Assembly (NCBI RefSeq): GCF_039634365.2
Contig: NZ_CP155079.2
Span: forward strand, 1,364,001 to 1,428,000
Length of the DNA: 64,000 bases
Origin: Mucilaginibacter sp. PAMB04168
GTDB taxonomy: Bacteria > Bacteroidota > Bacteroidia > Sphingobacteriales > Sphingobacteriaceae
Reading direction: 5' to 3'
The first letter of the stretch is position 1; each line of letters begins with the position of its first letter. The position numbers were made by a program, and so were the translations under genes. Positions 9,207 to 18,685 of the stretch are shown one piece after another. A model generated the notes under the pieces. It was not told the origin of the DNA, did no database searches, and saw only the letters and a program-made list of their open reading frames with translations.

Positions 9207-9965
9207 TTAAATCTCTTTCACTGCTTTAAATCTTAGTCTTTTATAATCTGCGTACCATTGCCCGTTTTCGTTGTAATGGGGCTCCAGTAGGGTTGTTATT
9301 TCTTTTAGTAATTTGGCATGCTCGGCTTGGGGTATGCCAGTAAAATATTGTGCTCCAAACATTTTAATCCACTTGGCTACGCCCTGATCGCCATCCTGTA
9401 GGGGAGTCTTCCGGTCAAAGTGAATAGCGTAAGTTACCCGGAACCCGTGCCTCTCCAGTAAACTGGTGTACTCGCCCAGCGATGGAAAATACCATATCTG
9501 TGTTTCGGCCTGGTGAGTATAGCCATGCTTTTGCAGTACTTGTTTTATAGCCGCCCGTAATTTACCTATGTTGCCTTTGCCGCCCATTTCGGCCACAAAG
9601 CGGCCGCCAGGTTTCAGTGCTTCATAAACCGATTTAATAACACCGCCCGAATTATGAATCCAGTGCAGCGCAGCATTAGAAAATACCGCATCGTAGGGAT
9701 ATTCCACCGAAAAGTTGGCAGCGTCGGTCACCTCGAACGGTACGTCCGGGTATTTGAAACGAGCCTGGGCAATCATTTCGGCCGAATAATCGGTACCTGA
9801 TACATCTGCGCCCTGCTCTTGTATTTGCTTGGTTAAATCACCTGTTCCGCAGCCAATATCCAGTACTGATTCGCCAGGCTTTACATCCAGCAGTTCAAGT
9901 ACACTTGCACCAAATTGCGAAACAAAACCATGTTTATCATCATATAAGTCTGCATTCCATTTCAT
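9207..9965 (-). CDS. Class I SAM-dependent methyltransferase (trans-aconitate methyltransferase-like)
   Basis: A 252-residue cytosolic Rossmann-fold methyltransferase. Motif I is VLDIGCGTGDLT (about residue 35) and DAVFSNAALHWI (about 95-106) is the motif-IV region typical of the Tam/UbiE-like group. The start was set to ATG at 9965 because GGAGGAAC lies 8 nt upstream; the longer TTG start at 9980 would put that ribosome site inside the gene. It sits between leuB and leuA in the ilv-leu operon. Tam methylates trans-aconitate, an inhibitor by-product of aconitase-type enzymes, so a repair role beside isopropylmalate isomerase is an attractive but untested inference. Confidence 0.75.
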   Translation of the reverse strand: MKWNADLYDDKHGFVSQFGASVLELLDVKPGESVLDIGCGTGDLTKQIQEQGADVSGTDYSAEMIAQARFKYPDVPFEVTDAANFSVEYPYDAVFSNAALHWIHNSGGVIKSVYEALKPGGRFVAEMGGKGNIGKLRAAIKQVLQKHGYTHQAETQIWYFPSLGEYTSLLERHGFRVTYAIHFDRKTPLQDGDQGVAKWIKMFGAQYFTGIPQAEHAKLLKEITTLLEPHYNENGQWYADYKRLRFKAVKEI

Positions 9966-10060
9966 ACGAAGTTCCTCCAATTTTCCCGAGGTGTGATTTT
10001 TAATTAATGGTTTATAAATTTATATTCTGTTAATTTCCTGCAAATCAAGCAAACAATGCG

Positions 10061-11152
10061 TTATAATGCCGGATTGGCTAAAAACTCTAATACCTTTTTA
10101 CCCATGGCATCGGTTCCCAATATCTTTTCGGTATTTGTATGCGCATCTGCAATGTCGCCTGTACGGTAACCTGCTTTCAGTACATGATCTATAGCGGTAG
10201 TAATTCGTTTGGCTTCCTCTTTAAGGCCAAAGCTTATCTCCAGCATTAAGGCTACAGAAAGGATAGAGGCCAGCGGATTAGCTTTGTTTTGTCCAGCAAT
10301 ATCATGTGCAGAACCATGTATAGGCTCAAAAAAACCGGTACCATCACCTACTGATGCTGAAGCCAGCATACCCATTGATCCTGCAATTTGTGAGGCTTCA
10401 TCAGTTAAAATATCGCCAAAAAGATTTGCAGTTAACACCACATCAAACTTTTTAGGGTTTTTAACCAGCTGCATGGCGGCATTGTCAATAAACATGTGTT
10501 CGGTTTCTACATCAGGGTATTCTTTGGCCAGTTCCTGCACCACCTCGCGCCAAAGGCGCGATGATTCCAACACGTTGGCTTTGTCTACCGAACATAGCCG
10601 TTTGCTGCGTACCCTTGCGGCTTCATAAGCTTTACGGGCAATGCGCTCTATCTCATAACGATGATAGATCATCAGGTCGGACGCGGTATTACGGTCCTCG
10701 CTACGGTTTTTTTCGCCAAAGTAAACATCACCGGTCAGCTCGCGGAAGAAAAGGATATCGGTACCCCGTAGCACAGCCGGTTTTAAGCTCGATGCATCCA
10801 GTAGTTCGTCAAACAACATGATGGGACGCAGGTTAGCGTACAAGCCAAGCTCCTTGCGTATCTTTAACAGGCCTTGTTCGGGACGAACTTTGGCAGATGG
10901 ATCATTATCGTATTTGATATGGCCAATTGCGCCAAACAATATAGCATCGCTAGCTTTGGCTTTTTCTAAAGTTTCGTCAGGTAGGGGGCTGCCTGTTGCC
11001 TCGATGCCGGCGTGGCCCATCAATGCCTCATCAAAGGTAAACTCGTGGCCAAACGCGGCAGCTATATGTTGTAAAACAGCTTTGCCCCAGGTAGTAACCT
11101 CAGGCCCGATGCCATCACCCGGGATGACCAGTATGTGTTTTTTAATTCCCAT
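10061..11152 (-). CDS. leuB: 3-isopropylmalate dehydrogenase
   Basis: NAD-dependent oxidative decarboxylation of 3-isopropylmalate to 2-oxoisocaproate. The 363-residue length is normal. VIPGDGIGPEV opens the protein; LRPEQ-type substrate-loop arginines occur in KVRPEQGLLKIRKELGLYANLRP; the catalytic Lys is in DKANVLESSRLW; and the metal aspartates are in the GDILTDEASQIAGSMGML region. The GSAHDIAGQ segment supports NAD and isopropylmalate rather than isocitrate use. It follows leuD after 73 nt and precedes the methyltransferase gene by 95 nt, within the ilv-leu operon. Confidence 0.97.
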   Translation of the reverse strand: MGIKKHILVIPGDGIGPEVTTWGKAVLQHIAAAFGHEFTFDEALMGHAGIEATGSPLPDETLEKAKASDAILFGAIGHIKYDNDPSAKVRPEQGLLKIRKELGLYANLRPIMLFDELLDASSLKPAVLRGTDILFFRELTGDVYFGEKNRSEDRNTASDLMIYHRYEIERIARKAYEAARVRSKRLCSVDKANVLESSRLWREVVQELAKEYPDVETEHMFIDNAAMQLVKNPKKFDVVLTANLFGDILTDEASQIAGSMGMLASASVGDGTGFFEPIHGSAHDIAGQNKANPLASILSVALMLEISFGLKEEAKRITTAIDHVLKAGYRTGDIADAHTNTEKILGTDAMGKKVLEFLANPAL

Positions 11153-11225
11153 TTGTTATTTAGTTGTAGGTTGAAAGTTGTGAGTTTTAAGTGTTAGAAT
11201 GGCTTTACGGCTCACGACATACAAC
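11153..11225 (-). repeat. Heptad-phased inverted element between leuD and leuB
   Basis: In the transcript direction, four 7-nt units with consensus GTRNRNY (GTGAGTT/GTATGTC first) begin inside the leuD stop codon region. About five units of form NNAACNN (ACAACTT/TCAACCT) end next to the leuB ATG. The two halves share complementary words (GTTGT with ACAAC). The element occupies the whole 73-nt gap. Confidence 0.55.
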
Positions 11226-11813
11226 TCACTTCGCTTCGTATTCTTCTACTAATTGTTTTTTGCTTAAGATATAATCAATATCATCATAGCCGTTTATTAA
11301 GCAGGCTTTTTTGTATGGATTAATCTCGAAGCTTTCCTGCTGGCCGGTGCTCACAATTTTGATGAACTGGTTTTCCAGATCAACTTCTACCTCGGCGTTT
11401 GGATCAGAAAAAACTACTTCAAATAATTTTTTCAAAAATTCGTCGCTTACCTGGATAGGCAACAGGCCATTGTTTAAGGCATTGCCTTTAAAAATGTCGG
11501 CAAAAAAGCTGCTTACCACTACATCAAAACCGTAATCGGCTATGGCCCAGGCAGCATGTTCACGACTACTGCCGCAACCGAAGTTTTTACCGGCTACCAG
11601 GATTTTGCCCGAGTAAGTCGGATCATTCAATATAAAATCCTGCTTGGGCTGGCCTTCGTTATCAAAGCGCCAGTCGCGAAACAGATTATTACCAAAGCCT
11701 TCGCGGGTTGTGGCTTTCAGAAACCGGGCCGGTATGATCTGGTCGGTGTCTATATTCTCGATAGGCAAAGGCACTATCGAAGTTTGTAAGTGTTTAAATA
11801 TTTTAGTCGCCAT
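11226..11813 (-). CDS. leuD: 3-isopropylmalate dehydratase, small subunit
   Basis: The 195-residue swivelling domain of isopropylmalate isomerase, which pairs with LeuC to convert 2- to 3-isopropylmalate. [13 protein letters not shown] and [16 protein letters not shown] are the family signatures, the latter forming part of the substrate pocket. The start ATG overlaps the leuC stop by one base (TAATG), so translation is coupled. Length matches bacterial LeuD (about 190-205). Confidence 0.97.
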   Translation of the reverse strand: MATKIFKHLQTSIVPLPIENIDTDQIIPARFLKATTREGFGNNLFRDWRFDNEGQPKQDFILNDPTYSGKILVAGKNFGCGSSREHAAWAIADYGFDVVVSSFFADIFKGNALNNGLLPIQVSDEFLKKLFEVVFSDPNAEVEVDLENQFIKIVSTGQQESFEINPYKKACLINGYDDIDYILSKKQLVEEYEAK

Positions 11814-13228
11814 TATGCTACTTCCTCCTCTTGTAATAACGCTCTCACATCCGTCACCCTACCGGTAATAGCTGCCGCTGCAGCAGTTAAGGGGCTGGCC
11901 AAAAATGTACGAGAGTCTGGTCCCTGGCGGCCTTCAAAGTTACGGTTGGAGGTAGATACACAATATTTGCCTGCCGGTATCTTATCTTCGTTCATGCCTA
12001 AACAGGCACTGCAACCTGGTTCGCGCAGTGGGAAACCTGCTGCTTCAAATACTTTATCCAAGCCTTCTTCAATGGCTTGCAATTGTACTTGTTTAGAGCC
12101 CGGCACTACCCATACGGTAACATTATCGGCCTTGTGTTTGCCCTTTATAAAGTCGGCAACCAGGCGTAAGTCTTCAATGCGGGAGTTGGTACAGCTGCCT
12201 ATAAAAACATAATCGATAGGTTTACCAAGCAGCGATTCATCATCATGCAAACCCATATAGTTAAGCGCCTTGGCGTATGAGCCTTGTTCTTTAGCCTCAA
12301 AGCTGGCCGTTTCGGGCACGTGCTGACTGATGCCAATACCCATGCCTGGGTTAGTGCCGTAGGTAATCATCGGCTCAATATCGGCCGCATCAAAGTAAAG
12401 TTCGCTGTCAAATACCGCATCTGCGTCGGAGTATAGTGTTTTCCAGTAGTCAACAGCTTTATCCCACTCTTCGCCTTTGGGCGCAAACTCACGGCCTTTT
12501 ACGTATTCAACTGTAGTTTCATCAGGCGCTATTAAACCACCACGGGCACCCATTTCGATGCTCATATTACAGATAGTCATGCGGCCTTCCATGCTTAGGG
12601 AACGTATGGTATCGCCTGCATACTCTACAAAATACCCGGTACCTCCGGCAGCGGAAATTTTGGAAATGATATACAGGATGATATCCTTAGCACCCACACC
12701 TTTTTGCAACTGGCCGTTCACTTCAATTTTCATGCGTTTAGGGCGCTGCTGCAACAGGCACTGCGTAGCTAAAACCTGTTCCACCTGCGAGGTGCCTATA
12801 CCAAATGCAATAGCGCCAAAAGCACCGTGGGTTGACGTGTGGCTATCGCCGCAAACATAGGTGCAACCCGGGCGGGTTATGCCCAGCTCCGGACCAATTA
12901 CGTGTACAATGCCCTGGTAGGGATGCCCTAAGCCGTAAAGCTCAATGCCAAATTCAGCACAGTTTTTGGTCAGCATATCAACCTGGTAGCGCGAAAGCTC
13001 TTCGCGGATGGGTAGGTGCTGGTCCCAGGTGGGTACGTTATGGTCGGCCGTAGCCACCGTTTGCTTTGGCCTTAAAACAGGCAAGCCCCGCTGGCGTAAA
13101 CCATCAAAGGCCTGAGGGCTGGTTACCTCGTGTATAAAATGTGTATCAATGTATAAAATATCCGGGAAGCCTTCGTTGCTGCTTACTATGTGCGCGTCCC
13201 AAATCTTATCAAACAGTGTTTTTCCCAT
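11813..13228 (-). CDS. leuC: 3-isopropylmalate dehydratase, large subunit
   Basis: A 471-residue aconitase-family protein carrying the [4Fe-4S] cluster. The cluster cysteines are in FIGSCTNSR (about residue 347) and GCSACLGMN (about 406 and 409). [20 protein letters not shown] is the conserved substrate-domain motif. With LeuD it interconverts 2- and 3-isopropylmalate. It follows ilvC after a 109-nt gap filled by a heptad-phased repeat. Confidence 0.97.
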   Translation of the reverse strand: MGKTLFDKIWDAHIVSSNEGFPDILYIDTHFIHEVTSPQAFDGLRQRGLPVLRPKQTVATADHNVPTWDQHLPIREELSRYQVDMLTKNCAEFGIELYGLGHPYQGIVHVIGPELGITRPGCTYVCGDSHTSTHGAFGAIAFGIGTSQVEQVLATQCLLQQRPKRMKIEVNGQLQKGVGAKDIILYIISKISAAGGTGYFVEYAGDTIRSLSMEGRMTICNMSIEMGARGGLIAPDETTVEYVKGREFAPKGEEWDKAVDYWKTLYSDADAVFDSELYFDAADIEPMITYGTNPGMGIGISQHVPETASFEAKEQGSYAKALNYMGLHDDESLLGKPIDYVFIGSCTNSRIEDLRLVADFIKGKHKADNVTVWVVPGSKQVQLQAIEEGLDKVFEAAGFPLREPGCSACLGMNEDKIPAGKYCVSTSNRNFEGRQGPDSRTFLASPLTAAAAAITGRVTDVRALLQEEEVA

Positions 13229-13237
13229 ATATCTTTT

Positions 13238-13331
13238 AAGGTAATTAGTAGTAAGTACAAAGTAGCAAGTACGTTACTCAGGTCGAATTTAAAACCTTGA
13301 ACCTCGTACTTACTACTTTGTACTTTCTACC
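13238..13331 (-). repeat. Heptad-phased inverted element between ilvC and leuC (clearest example)
   Basis: In the transcript direction, six consecutive 7-nt units fit GTNNNAR (positions 13330 down to 13289; first two GTAGAAA/GTACAAA). After a short spacer, five units fit NTACYTN-like words (13272 down to 13238; GTACTTG/CTACTTT first). Arms 13248-13273 and 13305-13330 are inverted repeats matching at 24 of 26 positions, so the RNA can fold into a long hairpin. The leuC... upstream gene here is ilvC's downstream neighbour: the element lies between the leuC ATG-proximal side and the ilvC-distal side of the same gap and abuts the coding regions closely. Note that the operon reads ilvC then leuC on the minus strand. 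Confidence 0.75.
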
Positions 13332-13337
13332 GCAAAT

Positions 13338-14396
13338 TTATGCTTCTACTTCCTGGTTTTCAGGGCGCAGGCTGCGAACCGTTTTGCCGGCTTGCCACAT
13401 TTCACTCTCGCGAAGTTCTTTCAGTTCTTCATTCAGTTTTACGCGGTAATCAGGCTGACTGTTGCTGTCAATTGAACGCTGAGATTCTTTACCGGTAGCT
13501 ACGCTTTCATATAATTCTTCAAATACCGGTTTGGTAGCATCACGGAATTTTTTCCACCAGTCTAAAGCGCCACGTTGTGCAGTGGTTGAGCAATTGGCAT
13601 ACATCCAGTCCATGCCGTTTTCGGCTACCAGTGGCATTAATGATTGGGTTAATTCTTCAACCGTTTCGTTAAAGGCTTCTGACGGTGAGTGGCCTTTGCT
13701 GCGCAAGACATCATATTGGGCGGCGAAGATGCCTTGTATACAACCCATCAGCGTACCACGCTCACCGGTTAAATCGCTAAACACTTCTTTTTTAAAGTCG
13801 GTCTCGAACAGGTAACCACTACCTACGGCAATACCCAAAGCAATAACACGTTCCCATGCCTTACCGGTTGCATCCTGGAAGATAGCAAAGCTTGAGTTTA
13901 AACCACGGCCTTGTAAAAACATGCGGCGCAATGATGTACCAGAACCTTTTGGCGCTACCAGGAACACGTCAACACCTTCTGGCGGAACGATGCCGGTTTG
14001 CTCGTTAAAGGTGATACCGAAACCGTGTGAAAAATACAGGGCTTTACCTGGCGTTAAGTGCTTTTGAACAGTTGGCCATAATTCAATCTGGGCAGCGTCG
14101 CTTAACAGGTAGCAAATGATGGTACCACGCTCCAGTGCTTCTTCAATCTCAAATAAAGTTTCGCCGGGTACAAAGCCGTCGCTTATGGCTTTATCCCAGG
14201 TTTTTGAGTTTTTACGCTGACCAACAATAACGTTAATACCATTGTCTTTTTGGTTAAGCGCCTGGCCCGGACCCTGAACGCCGTAGCCAATTACCGCTAC
14301 TACTTCATCTTTTAATACAGCCTGTGCTTTTGATAAAGGAAATTCGTCGCGGGTTACTACGTTTTCTTCGGTACCGCCAAAATTTAATTGTGCCAT
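13338..14396 (-). CDS. ilvC: Ketol-acid reductoisomerase, class I (fungal Ilv5-like sequence)
   Basis: NADPH-dependent isomerisation and reduction of acetolactate or acetohydroxybutyrate. At 352 residues it is the short class I form. The nucleotide site is VIGYGVQGPGQALN; the metal and catalytic region includes GERGTLMG, GHSPSEAFNETVEE and CSTTAQRGALDW. Long stretches (LSDAAQ, LYFSHGFG, LVAPKGSG, SDL-GERG, NSQPDYR, LRPENQ at the C-terminus) recall yeast mitochondrial Ilv5 rather than the 491-residue E. coli enzyme; that comparison is from memory. It lies after ilvN (112-nt gap) and before leuC in the operon. Confidence 0.96.
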   Translation of the reverse strand: MAQLNFGGTEENVVTRDEFPLSKAQAVLKDEVVAVIGYGVQGPGQALNQKDNGINVIVGQRKNSKTWDKAISDGFVPGETLFEIEEALERGTIICYLLSDAAQIELWPTVQKHLTPGKALYFSHGFGITFNEQTGIVPPEGVDVFLVAPKGSGTSLRRMFLQGRGLNSSFAIFQDATGKAWERVIALGIAVGSGYLFETDFKKEVFSDLTGERGTLMGCIQGIFAAQYDVLRSKGHSPSEAFNETVEELTQSLMPLVAENGMDWMYANCSTTAQRGALDWWKKFRDATKPVFEELYESVATGKESQRSIDSNSQPDYRVKLNEELKELRESEMWQAGKTVRSLRPENQEVEA

Positions 14397-14508
14397 TTCT
14401 TTATTTAGTTATTGTGTTATGATTTCGTTTTTTAATTTTTCGTTATGGGTTGATAATTATTGGTTAAGGGTATGAATCGTCAGATTCTTTCAACCCAAAA
14501 CCTTAAAC
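14397..14508 (-). repeat. Heptad-phased inverted element between ilvN and ilvC
   Basis: Starting at the ilvN stop, the transcript reads 7-nt-spaced words AGGTTTA/AGGTTTT/GGGTTG, then a short hairpin (GATTC in opposite orientation around a 4-nt turn). A longer run follows with AA every seven bases (CCTTAAC/CAATAAT first) up to the ilvC ATG. GGGTTGA in the first arm is exactly complementary to TCAACCC in the second. It fills the full gap. Confidence 0.5.
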
Positions 14509-15123
14509 CTACATGGTGAATACTTTTTGCCCCTGGTTTAAATATTCGTTTTCGATTACATCCTCACCCGGTTCGCGTTGTTCAAACTCGCGCAGCTTGC
14601 GGTTAAAACCATCACTATCTTTAATAATGGCAATGCGAGCGCTGCGTACAAATTCAATTAAGCCATAAGGTTGCAGTACTTTTATCAAATTGTCCGTTTC
14701 CTCGCGGTGACCTGTGGTTTCAAATACGATGTAATCTTTACGAATTACTACCGCACGTGCCCCATTCTCGCGTAGCAGGCGTTCAACTGAGGCCTTTTCA
14801 GCAATTATATCGGCAGGCACCTTGTACAGGGCCATTTCTTGCCAAATAATATCGGCGTTGGTGTGGTAGTAAACTTTTAAAACCTCTACCTGCTTCTCAA
14901 TCTGGCGACAAACTTTGCGCACTACTTCCTCAGTTTCGTCAATTACGATATTGAAGCGGTGAATGCTTTCAATTTCTGATGGAGAAGTGTTCAGGCTGTC
15001 GATATTAATTTTACGGCGAGTAAAAATAATAGCGATGCGATTCAGTAAACCAATTTGGTTTTCGGTATATACCGTGATGTTAAATTCCTGTTTACCCTCA
15101 GGTAATATCTCTTCGTTGCTCAT
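14509..15123 (-). CDS. ilvN: Acetolactate synthase, small regulatory subunit
   Basis: 204 residues. An N-terminal ACT domain (about 14-90, ITVYTENQIGLLNRIAIIFTRR) binds valine in the family and controls the IlvB catalytic subunit. A C-terminal ALS small-subunit domain follows (about 95-175). The C-terminus is longer than the 160-residue E. coli IlvH type. It begins 10 nt after the ilvB stop, consistent with joint translation of both subunits. Confidence 0.95.
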   Translation of the reverse strand: MSNEEILPEGKQEFNITVYTENQIGLLNRIAIIFTRRKINIDSLNTSPSEIESIHRFNIVIDETEEVVRKVCRQIEKQVEVLKVYYHTNADIIWQEMALYKVPADIIAEKASVERLLRENGARAVVIRKDYIVFETTGHREETDNLIKVLQPYGLIEFVRSARIAIIKDSDGFNRKLREFEQREPGEDVIENEYLNQGQKVFTM

Positions 15124-15133
15124 GAGGTGTGGT

Positions 15134-16873
15134 TTATTTAAGTCTGATTTCGCTTACACTGCATCCCTGTGGTACCATCGGGAAAACGTTGTTCTCTTTA
15201 GTCACCATTACTTCCAATAAAAACGAGCCGGGGTGTTGCAGCATTTCCTGAAGTGACGAACCCAAATCTTCGCGCTCGCTTATACACTTGCCGGCAATGC
15301 CGTAAGCTTTAGCCACCTGTACAAAATCGGGGCTTTGGATATCTACAAAGGAGTAACGACGCTCGTTAAACAGTTCCTGCCATTGGCGTACCATGCCCAG
15401 GAAACGGTTGTTCAGGATCAGGATCTTTACGTCAACACCGCTTTGCATAATAGTGCCCAGTTCCTGCAGTGTCATTTGGAAGCCGCCATCGCCAATTACA
15501 GCTACAACGGTGCGTTCCTGTGCGCCAAACTTAGCGCCGATAGCCGCAGGTAAAGCAAAGCCCATGGTGCCTAAGCCGCCGCTGGTTACATTGCTGCGGG
15601 TGTGGTTAAATTTAGCATAACGGCAGCCTACCATTTGGTGCTGGCCTACGTCGGTTACAATTACTGCATCACCGTTGGTTAAGTTATTGAGTTGATCAAT
15701 TACCTCGCCCATGGTCATTTCGCCGGTTTGCGGGTGCAGCTCGGCATCAATAACGGCTTCCAACTCTTTGCGGGTAAAGTCATTAAATTTCTCCAGCCAT
15801 TCGGTATGTTGTTTGGCTTCAACCAGCTGCGTTAGCAGGGGTAAGGTTTCCTTACAATCGCCCCAAACGGCAACATGCGTTTTTACGTTCTTGTCAATTT
15901 CGGCCGGGTCAATATCCAGGTGGATAACTTTAGCCTGTTTGGCATATTTATCTAAACGGCCGGTTACGCGGTCATCGAAACGCATGCCAATGGCAATCAA
16001 CACATCACACTCGTTGGTTAATACGTTGGGGCCATAATTGCCGTGCATTCCCAGCATACCCACGTTCTGAGGATGATCGGTTGGGATAGCGCCGGCGCCT
16101 AAAATTGTCCATGCAGCCGGAATGCCGCTTTTTTCAACAAAGGCTTTAAACTCCTGCTCGGCACTGCCTAACAGAACGCCTTGCCCCCAAAGGATAAAAG
16201 GTTTTTTAGCCTCATTAATGACCTGTGCAGCCTGCTCAATAAACTGCGGCCTAACAATTGGTTTGGGCCTGTAGCTACGGATGTGCTTGCACGGTTCATA
16301 TCCTTTATACTGGAATTTTTGTATCTGCGCGTTCTTGGTGATATCAATCAATACCGGACCGGGCCGGCCGGTGCGTGCTATGTAAAACGCTTTTGCGATA
16401 GCCTCCGGAATTTCGTTAGCATCGGTTACCTGGTAGTTCCATTTGGTTACCGGGGTGGTGATGTTAATTACGTCGGTTTCCTGAAAGGCATCGGTACCCA
16501 GCAAGTGGGCAAACACTTGTCCGGTTATACATACCAATGGTGTGCTATCTATCTGCGCATCGGCCAGGCCGGTTACCAGGTTAGTGGCACCAGGACCGCT
16601 TGTTGCAAAGACGACGCCTACCTTGCCTGATGAACGGGCGTAGCCTTGCCCGGCGTGAATGCCTCCTTGCTCGTGGCGCACGAGGATGTGATTGAGCTTT
16701 TCTTTGTAATCATACAAAGCATCATAAATAGGCATAATGGCACCACCCGGATAACCGAAAATGGTATCAACGCCTTCCACAATCAGGGCTTCCAACAGCG
16801 CAGCCGATCCCGTCATTTCAACAGCGGCCTGCTCTTCAGGTGCAGTAAGTACGTCTTGTTGTGCAACTTCCAT
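15134..16873 (-). CDS. ilvB: Acetolactate synthase, large catalytic subunit
   Basis: A 579-residue ThDP-dependent enzyme making acetolactate from two pyruvates, or acetohydroxybutyrate from pyruvate and 2-oxobutanoate. The catalytic Glu is in LVRHEQGGIHAGQGYAR; the ThDP/Mg motif GDGGFQMTLQELGT ends in LILNN; FATSGPGATNLVTG and a central FAD-binding domain are also present. Length and order match AHAS rather than pyruvate oxidase, and the adjacent ilvN confirms it. It follows ilvD after 102 nt, in which a weaker heptad-like pattern can be seen. Confidence 0.97.
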   Translation of the reverse strand: MEVAQQDVLTAPEEQAAVEMTGSAALLEALIVEGVDTIFGYPGGAIMPIYDALYDYKEKLNHILVRHEQGGIHAGQGYARSSGKVGVVFATSGPGATNLVTGLADAQIDSTPLVCITGQVFAHLLGTDAFQETDVINITTPVTKWNYQVTDANEIPEAIAKAFYIARTGRPGPVLIDITKNAQIQKFQYKGYEPCKHIRSYRPKPIVRPQFIEQAAQVINEAKKPFILWGQGVLLGSAEQEFKAFVEKSGIPAAWTILGAGAIPTDHPQNVGMLGMHGNYGPNVLTNECDVLIAIGMRFDDRVTGRLDKYAKQAKVIHLDIDPAEIDKNVKTHVAVWGDCKETLPLLTQLVEAKQHTEWLEKFNDFTRKELEAVIDAELHPQTGEMTMGEVIDQLNNLTNGDAVIVTDVGQHQMVGCRYAKFNHTRSNVTSGGLGTMGFALPAAIGAKFGAQERTVVAVIGDGGFQMTLQELGTIMQSGVDVKILILNNRFLGMVRQWQELFNERRYSFVDIQSPDFVQVAKAYGIAGKCISEREDLGSSLQEMLQHPGSFLLEVMVTKENNVFPMVPQGCSVSEIRLK

Positions 16874-16975
16874 GGTATTCGTTCTAAGTTGTTTGTTCTT
16901 TTTTTAAGGTGTGGGCTATATGTGCTGTTTTTATTTAAAGCTTATAACACAGTATATTACAACCTACAGCCCGAT

Positions 16976-18685
16976 TTACTCTTCGTCGGTAACGCAGCCT
17001 TGGCTGGCGTCTTTTACGCTTTTAAAATATTTAAATAGTAAGCCTTTGCTAACCGGCGGCTTAGGCTGCTGCCATTGGCTGCGGCGCTGTGCCAGTTCCT
17101 CTTCGCTAATATCTAAGGTGATCGTGTTACTTATCGCATCAATAGTAATGTGGTCATCGTCTTTCACTAAGGCTATGTTGCCACCTTCCCAGGCCTCAGG
17201 CGTAATGTGGCCTACCACAAAGCCATGTGTGCCGCCGGAAAAGCGGCCATCGGTAATCAGCGCTACCGAACTGCCCAAACCTGCTCCAAATATGGCCGAT
17301 GTTGGCTTGAGCATTTCGGGCATGCCAGGCGCTCCTTTAGGGCCTACGTGGGTTATTACCACCACGTCTCCCGGGCGTACGCGGCCGCTGGTTATACCGG
17401 CTATAAGTGATTGTTCACCTTCAAACACCCTGGCAGGGCCGCTAAAACGCTCCCCTTCTTTGCCGGTAATTTTGGCTACACTACCGCCAGTTGCCAGGTT
17501 GCCGTATAGTATCTGTAAGTGCCCGGTTGCTTTAATTGCTTTTTCAACCGGCATAATAATGTCTTGCTTCTCAAAATCAAAGTCAGGTACATCGGCCAGG
17601 TTTTCGGCCAGTGTATTTCCGGTTACGGTTAAGCAATCGCCATGCAGCCAGCCTAATTTAAGCAGGTATTTCATAACGGCAGGTATGCCGCCAACCTTGT
17701 GCAAATCTTCCATCATGTATTTACCGCTCGGTTTCATATCGGCCAATAGCGGTATACGGTTACTGATGGTTTGAAAATCATCCAATGTTAAAGGTACATC
17801 AACACTCTTGGCAATAGCTATCATGTGCAGCACGGCGTTCGTAGAGCCACCCATTACCATAATGGTAACAATAGCATTTTCAAACGCCTTGCGGGTCATG
17901 ATGTCCGATGGCTTAATGTCGCGCTCCAGTAACTTATAAATTGCTTTGCCAGCGGCCAAACACTCTTTTTGTTTGTCTTCGCTTAATGCCGGGTTTGATG
18001 ATGAGTATGGCAAACTCATGCCCAGCGCCTCAATAGCGGCGGCCATAGTATTTGCCGTATATATGCCTCCACAAGCACCAGCGCCAGGACAAGCATTTTT
18101 AATGATCTCTTTAAAGTCAATATCGTCTAAAGTGCCGGCAATTTTTTTGCCCAGCGCCTCAAATGCCGATACGATGTTCAAATCCTCGCCTTTATAATGG
18201 CCAGGTTTTATAGTACCACCATATACCATAATAGATGGGCGGTTTAACCGACCCATAGCTATTAATGAGCCAGGCATATTTTTATCACAACCAGGCAGGG
18301 CAATTAATGCATCGTAATATTGTGCACCGCAAACCGCTTCAATCGAATCGGCAATTACATCGCGGCTAACCAGTGAGTAGCGCATGCCGTCGGTACCATT
18401 GCTCATGCCATCGCTTACACCAATGGTGTTAAAAATTAAGCCCACCAGGTTTTCGCCCCAAACACCTTTTTTAACCACCTGGGCCAAATCATTAAGGTGC
18501 ATGTTACAGGTGTTGCCGTCATAACCCATACTGGCAATACCCACCTGCGCCTTTTTCATGTCATCATCGGTTAAGCCAATGCCATATAACATGGCCTGTG
18601 CTGCCGGCTGGGTAGGGTCGGCCGTAAGGGTTTTGCTGTAGCGGTTTAACTCTGTTGCTTCGGTAGTATCGGTTGTATAACTCAT
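16976..18685 (-). CDS. ilvD: Dihydroxy-acid dehydratase
   Basis: A 569-residue Fe-S dehydratase that makes the 2-oxo acids of the isoleucine and valine pathways. Cluster cysteines are expected in [21 protein letters not shown] and [17 protein letters not shown], all visible. [22 protein letters not shown] near the C-terminus is the family signature. It is the first gene of the ten-gene ilv-leu transcript. About 650 nt of apparently non-coding DNA precede it. I looked for a leucine/isoleucine/valine-rich leader peptide there and saw none. Confidence 0.97.
   Translation of the reverse strand: MSYTTDTTEATELNRYSKTLTADPTQPAAQAMLYGIGLTDDDMKKAQVGIASMGYDGNTCNMHLNDLAQVVKKGVWGENLVGLIFNTIGVSDGMSNGTDGMRYSLVSRDVIADSIEAVCGAQYYDALIALPGCDKNMPGSLIAMGRLNRPSIMVYGGTIKPGHYKGEDLNIVSAFEALGKKIAGTLDDIDFKEIIKNACPGAGACGGIYTANTMAAAIEALGMSLPYSSSNPALSEDKQKECLAAGKAIYKLLERDIKPSDIMTRKAFENAIVTIMVMGGSTNAVLHMIAIAKSVDVPLTLDDFQTISNRIPLLADMKPSGKYMMEDLHKVGGIPAVMKYLLKLGWLHGDCLTVTGNTLAENLADVPDFDFEKQDIIMPVEKAIKATGHLQILYGNLATGGSVAKITGKEGERFSGPARVFEGEQSLIAGITSGRVRPGDVVVITHVGPKGAPGMPEMLKPTSAIFGAGLGSSVALITDGRFSGGTHGFVVGHITPEAWEGGNIALVKDDDHITIDAISNTITLDISEEELAQRRSQWQQPKPPVSKGLLFKYFKSVKDASQGCVTDEE

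Noticed and set aside
9966..9980. TTG start giving five extra residues to the methyltransferase
   Set aside because: The GGAGG site lies inside this extension and is well placed for the ATG at 9965.
16874..16975. Heptad element between ilvD and ilvB
   Set aside because: Only three loose ACNNANA words and a vague complement; not strong enough to annotate.
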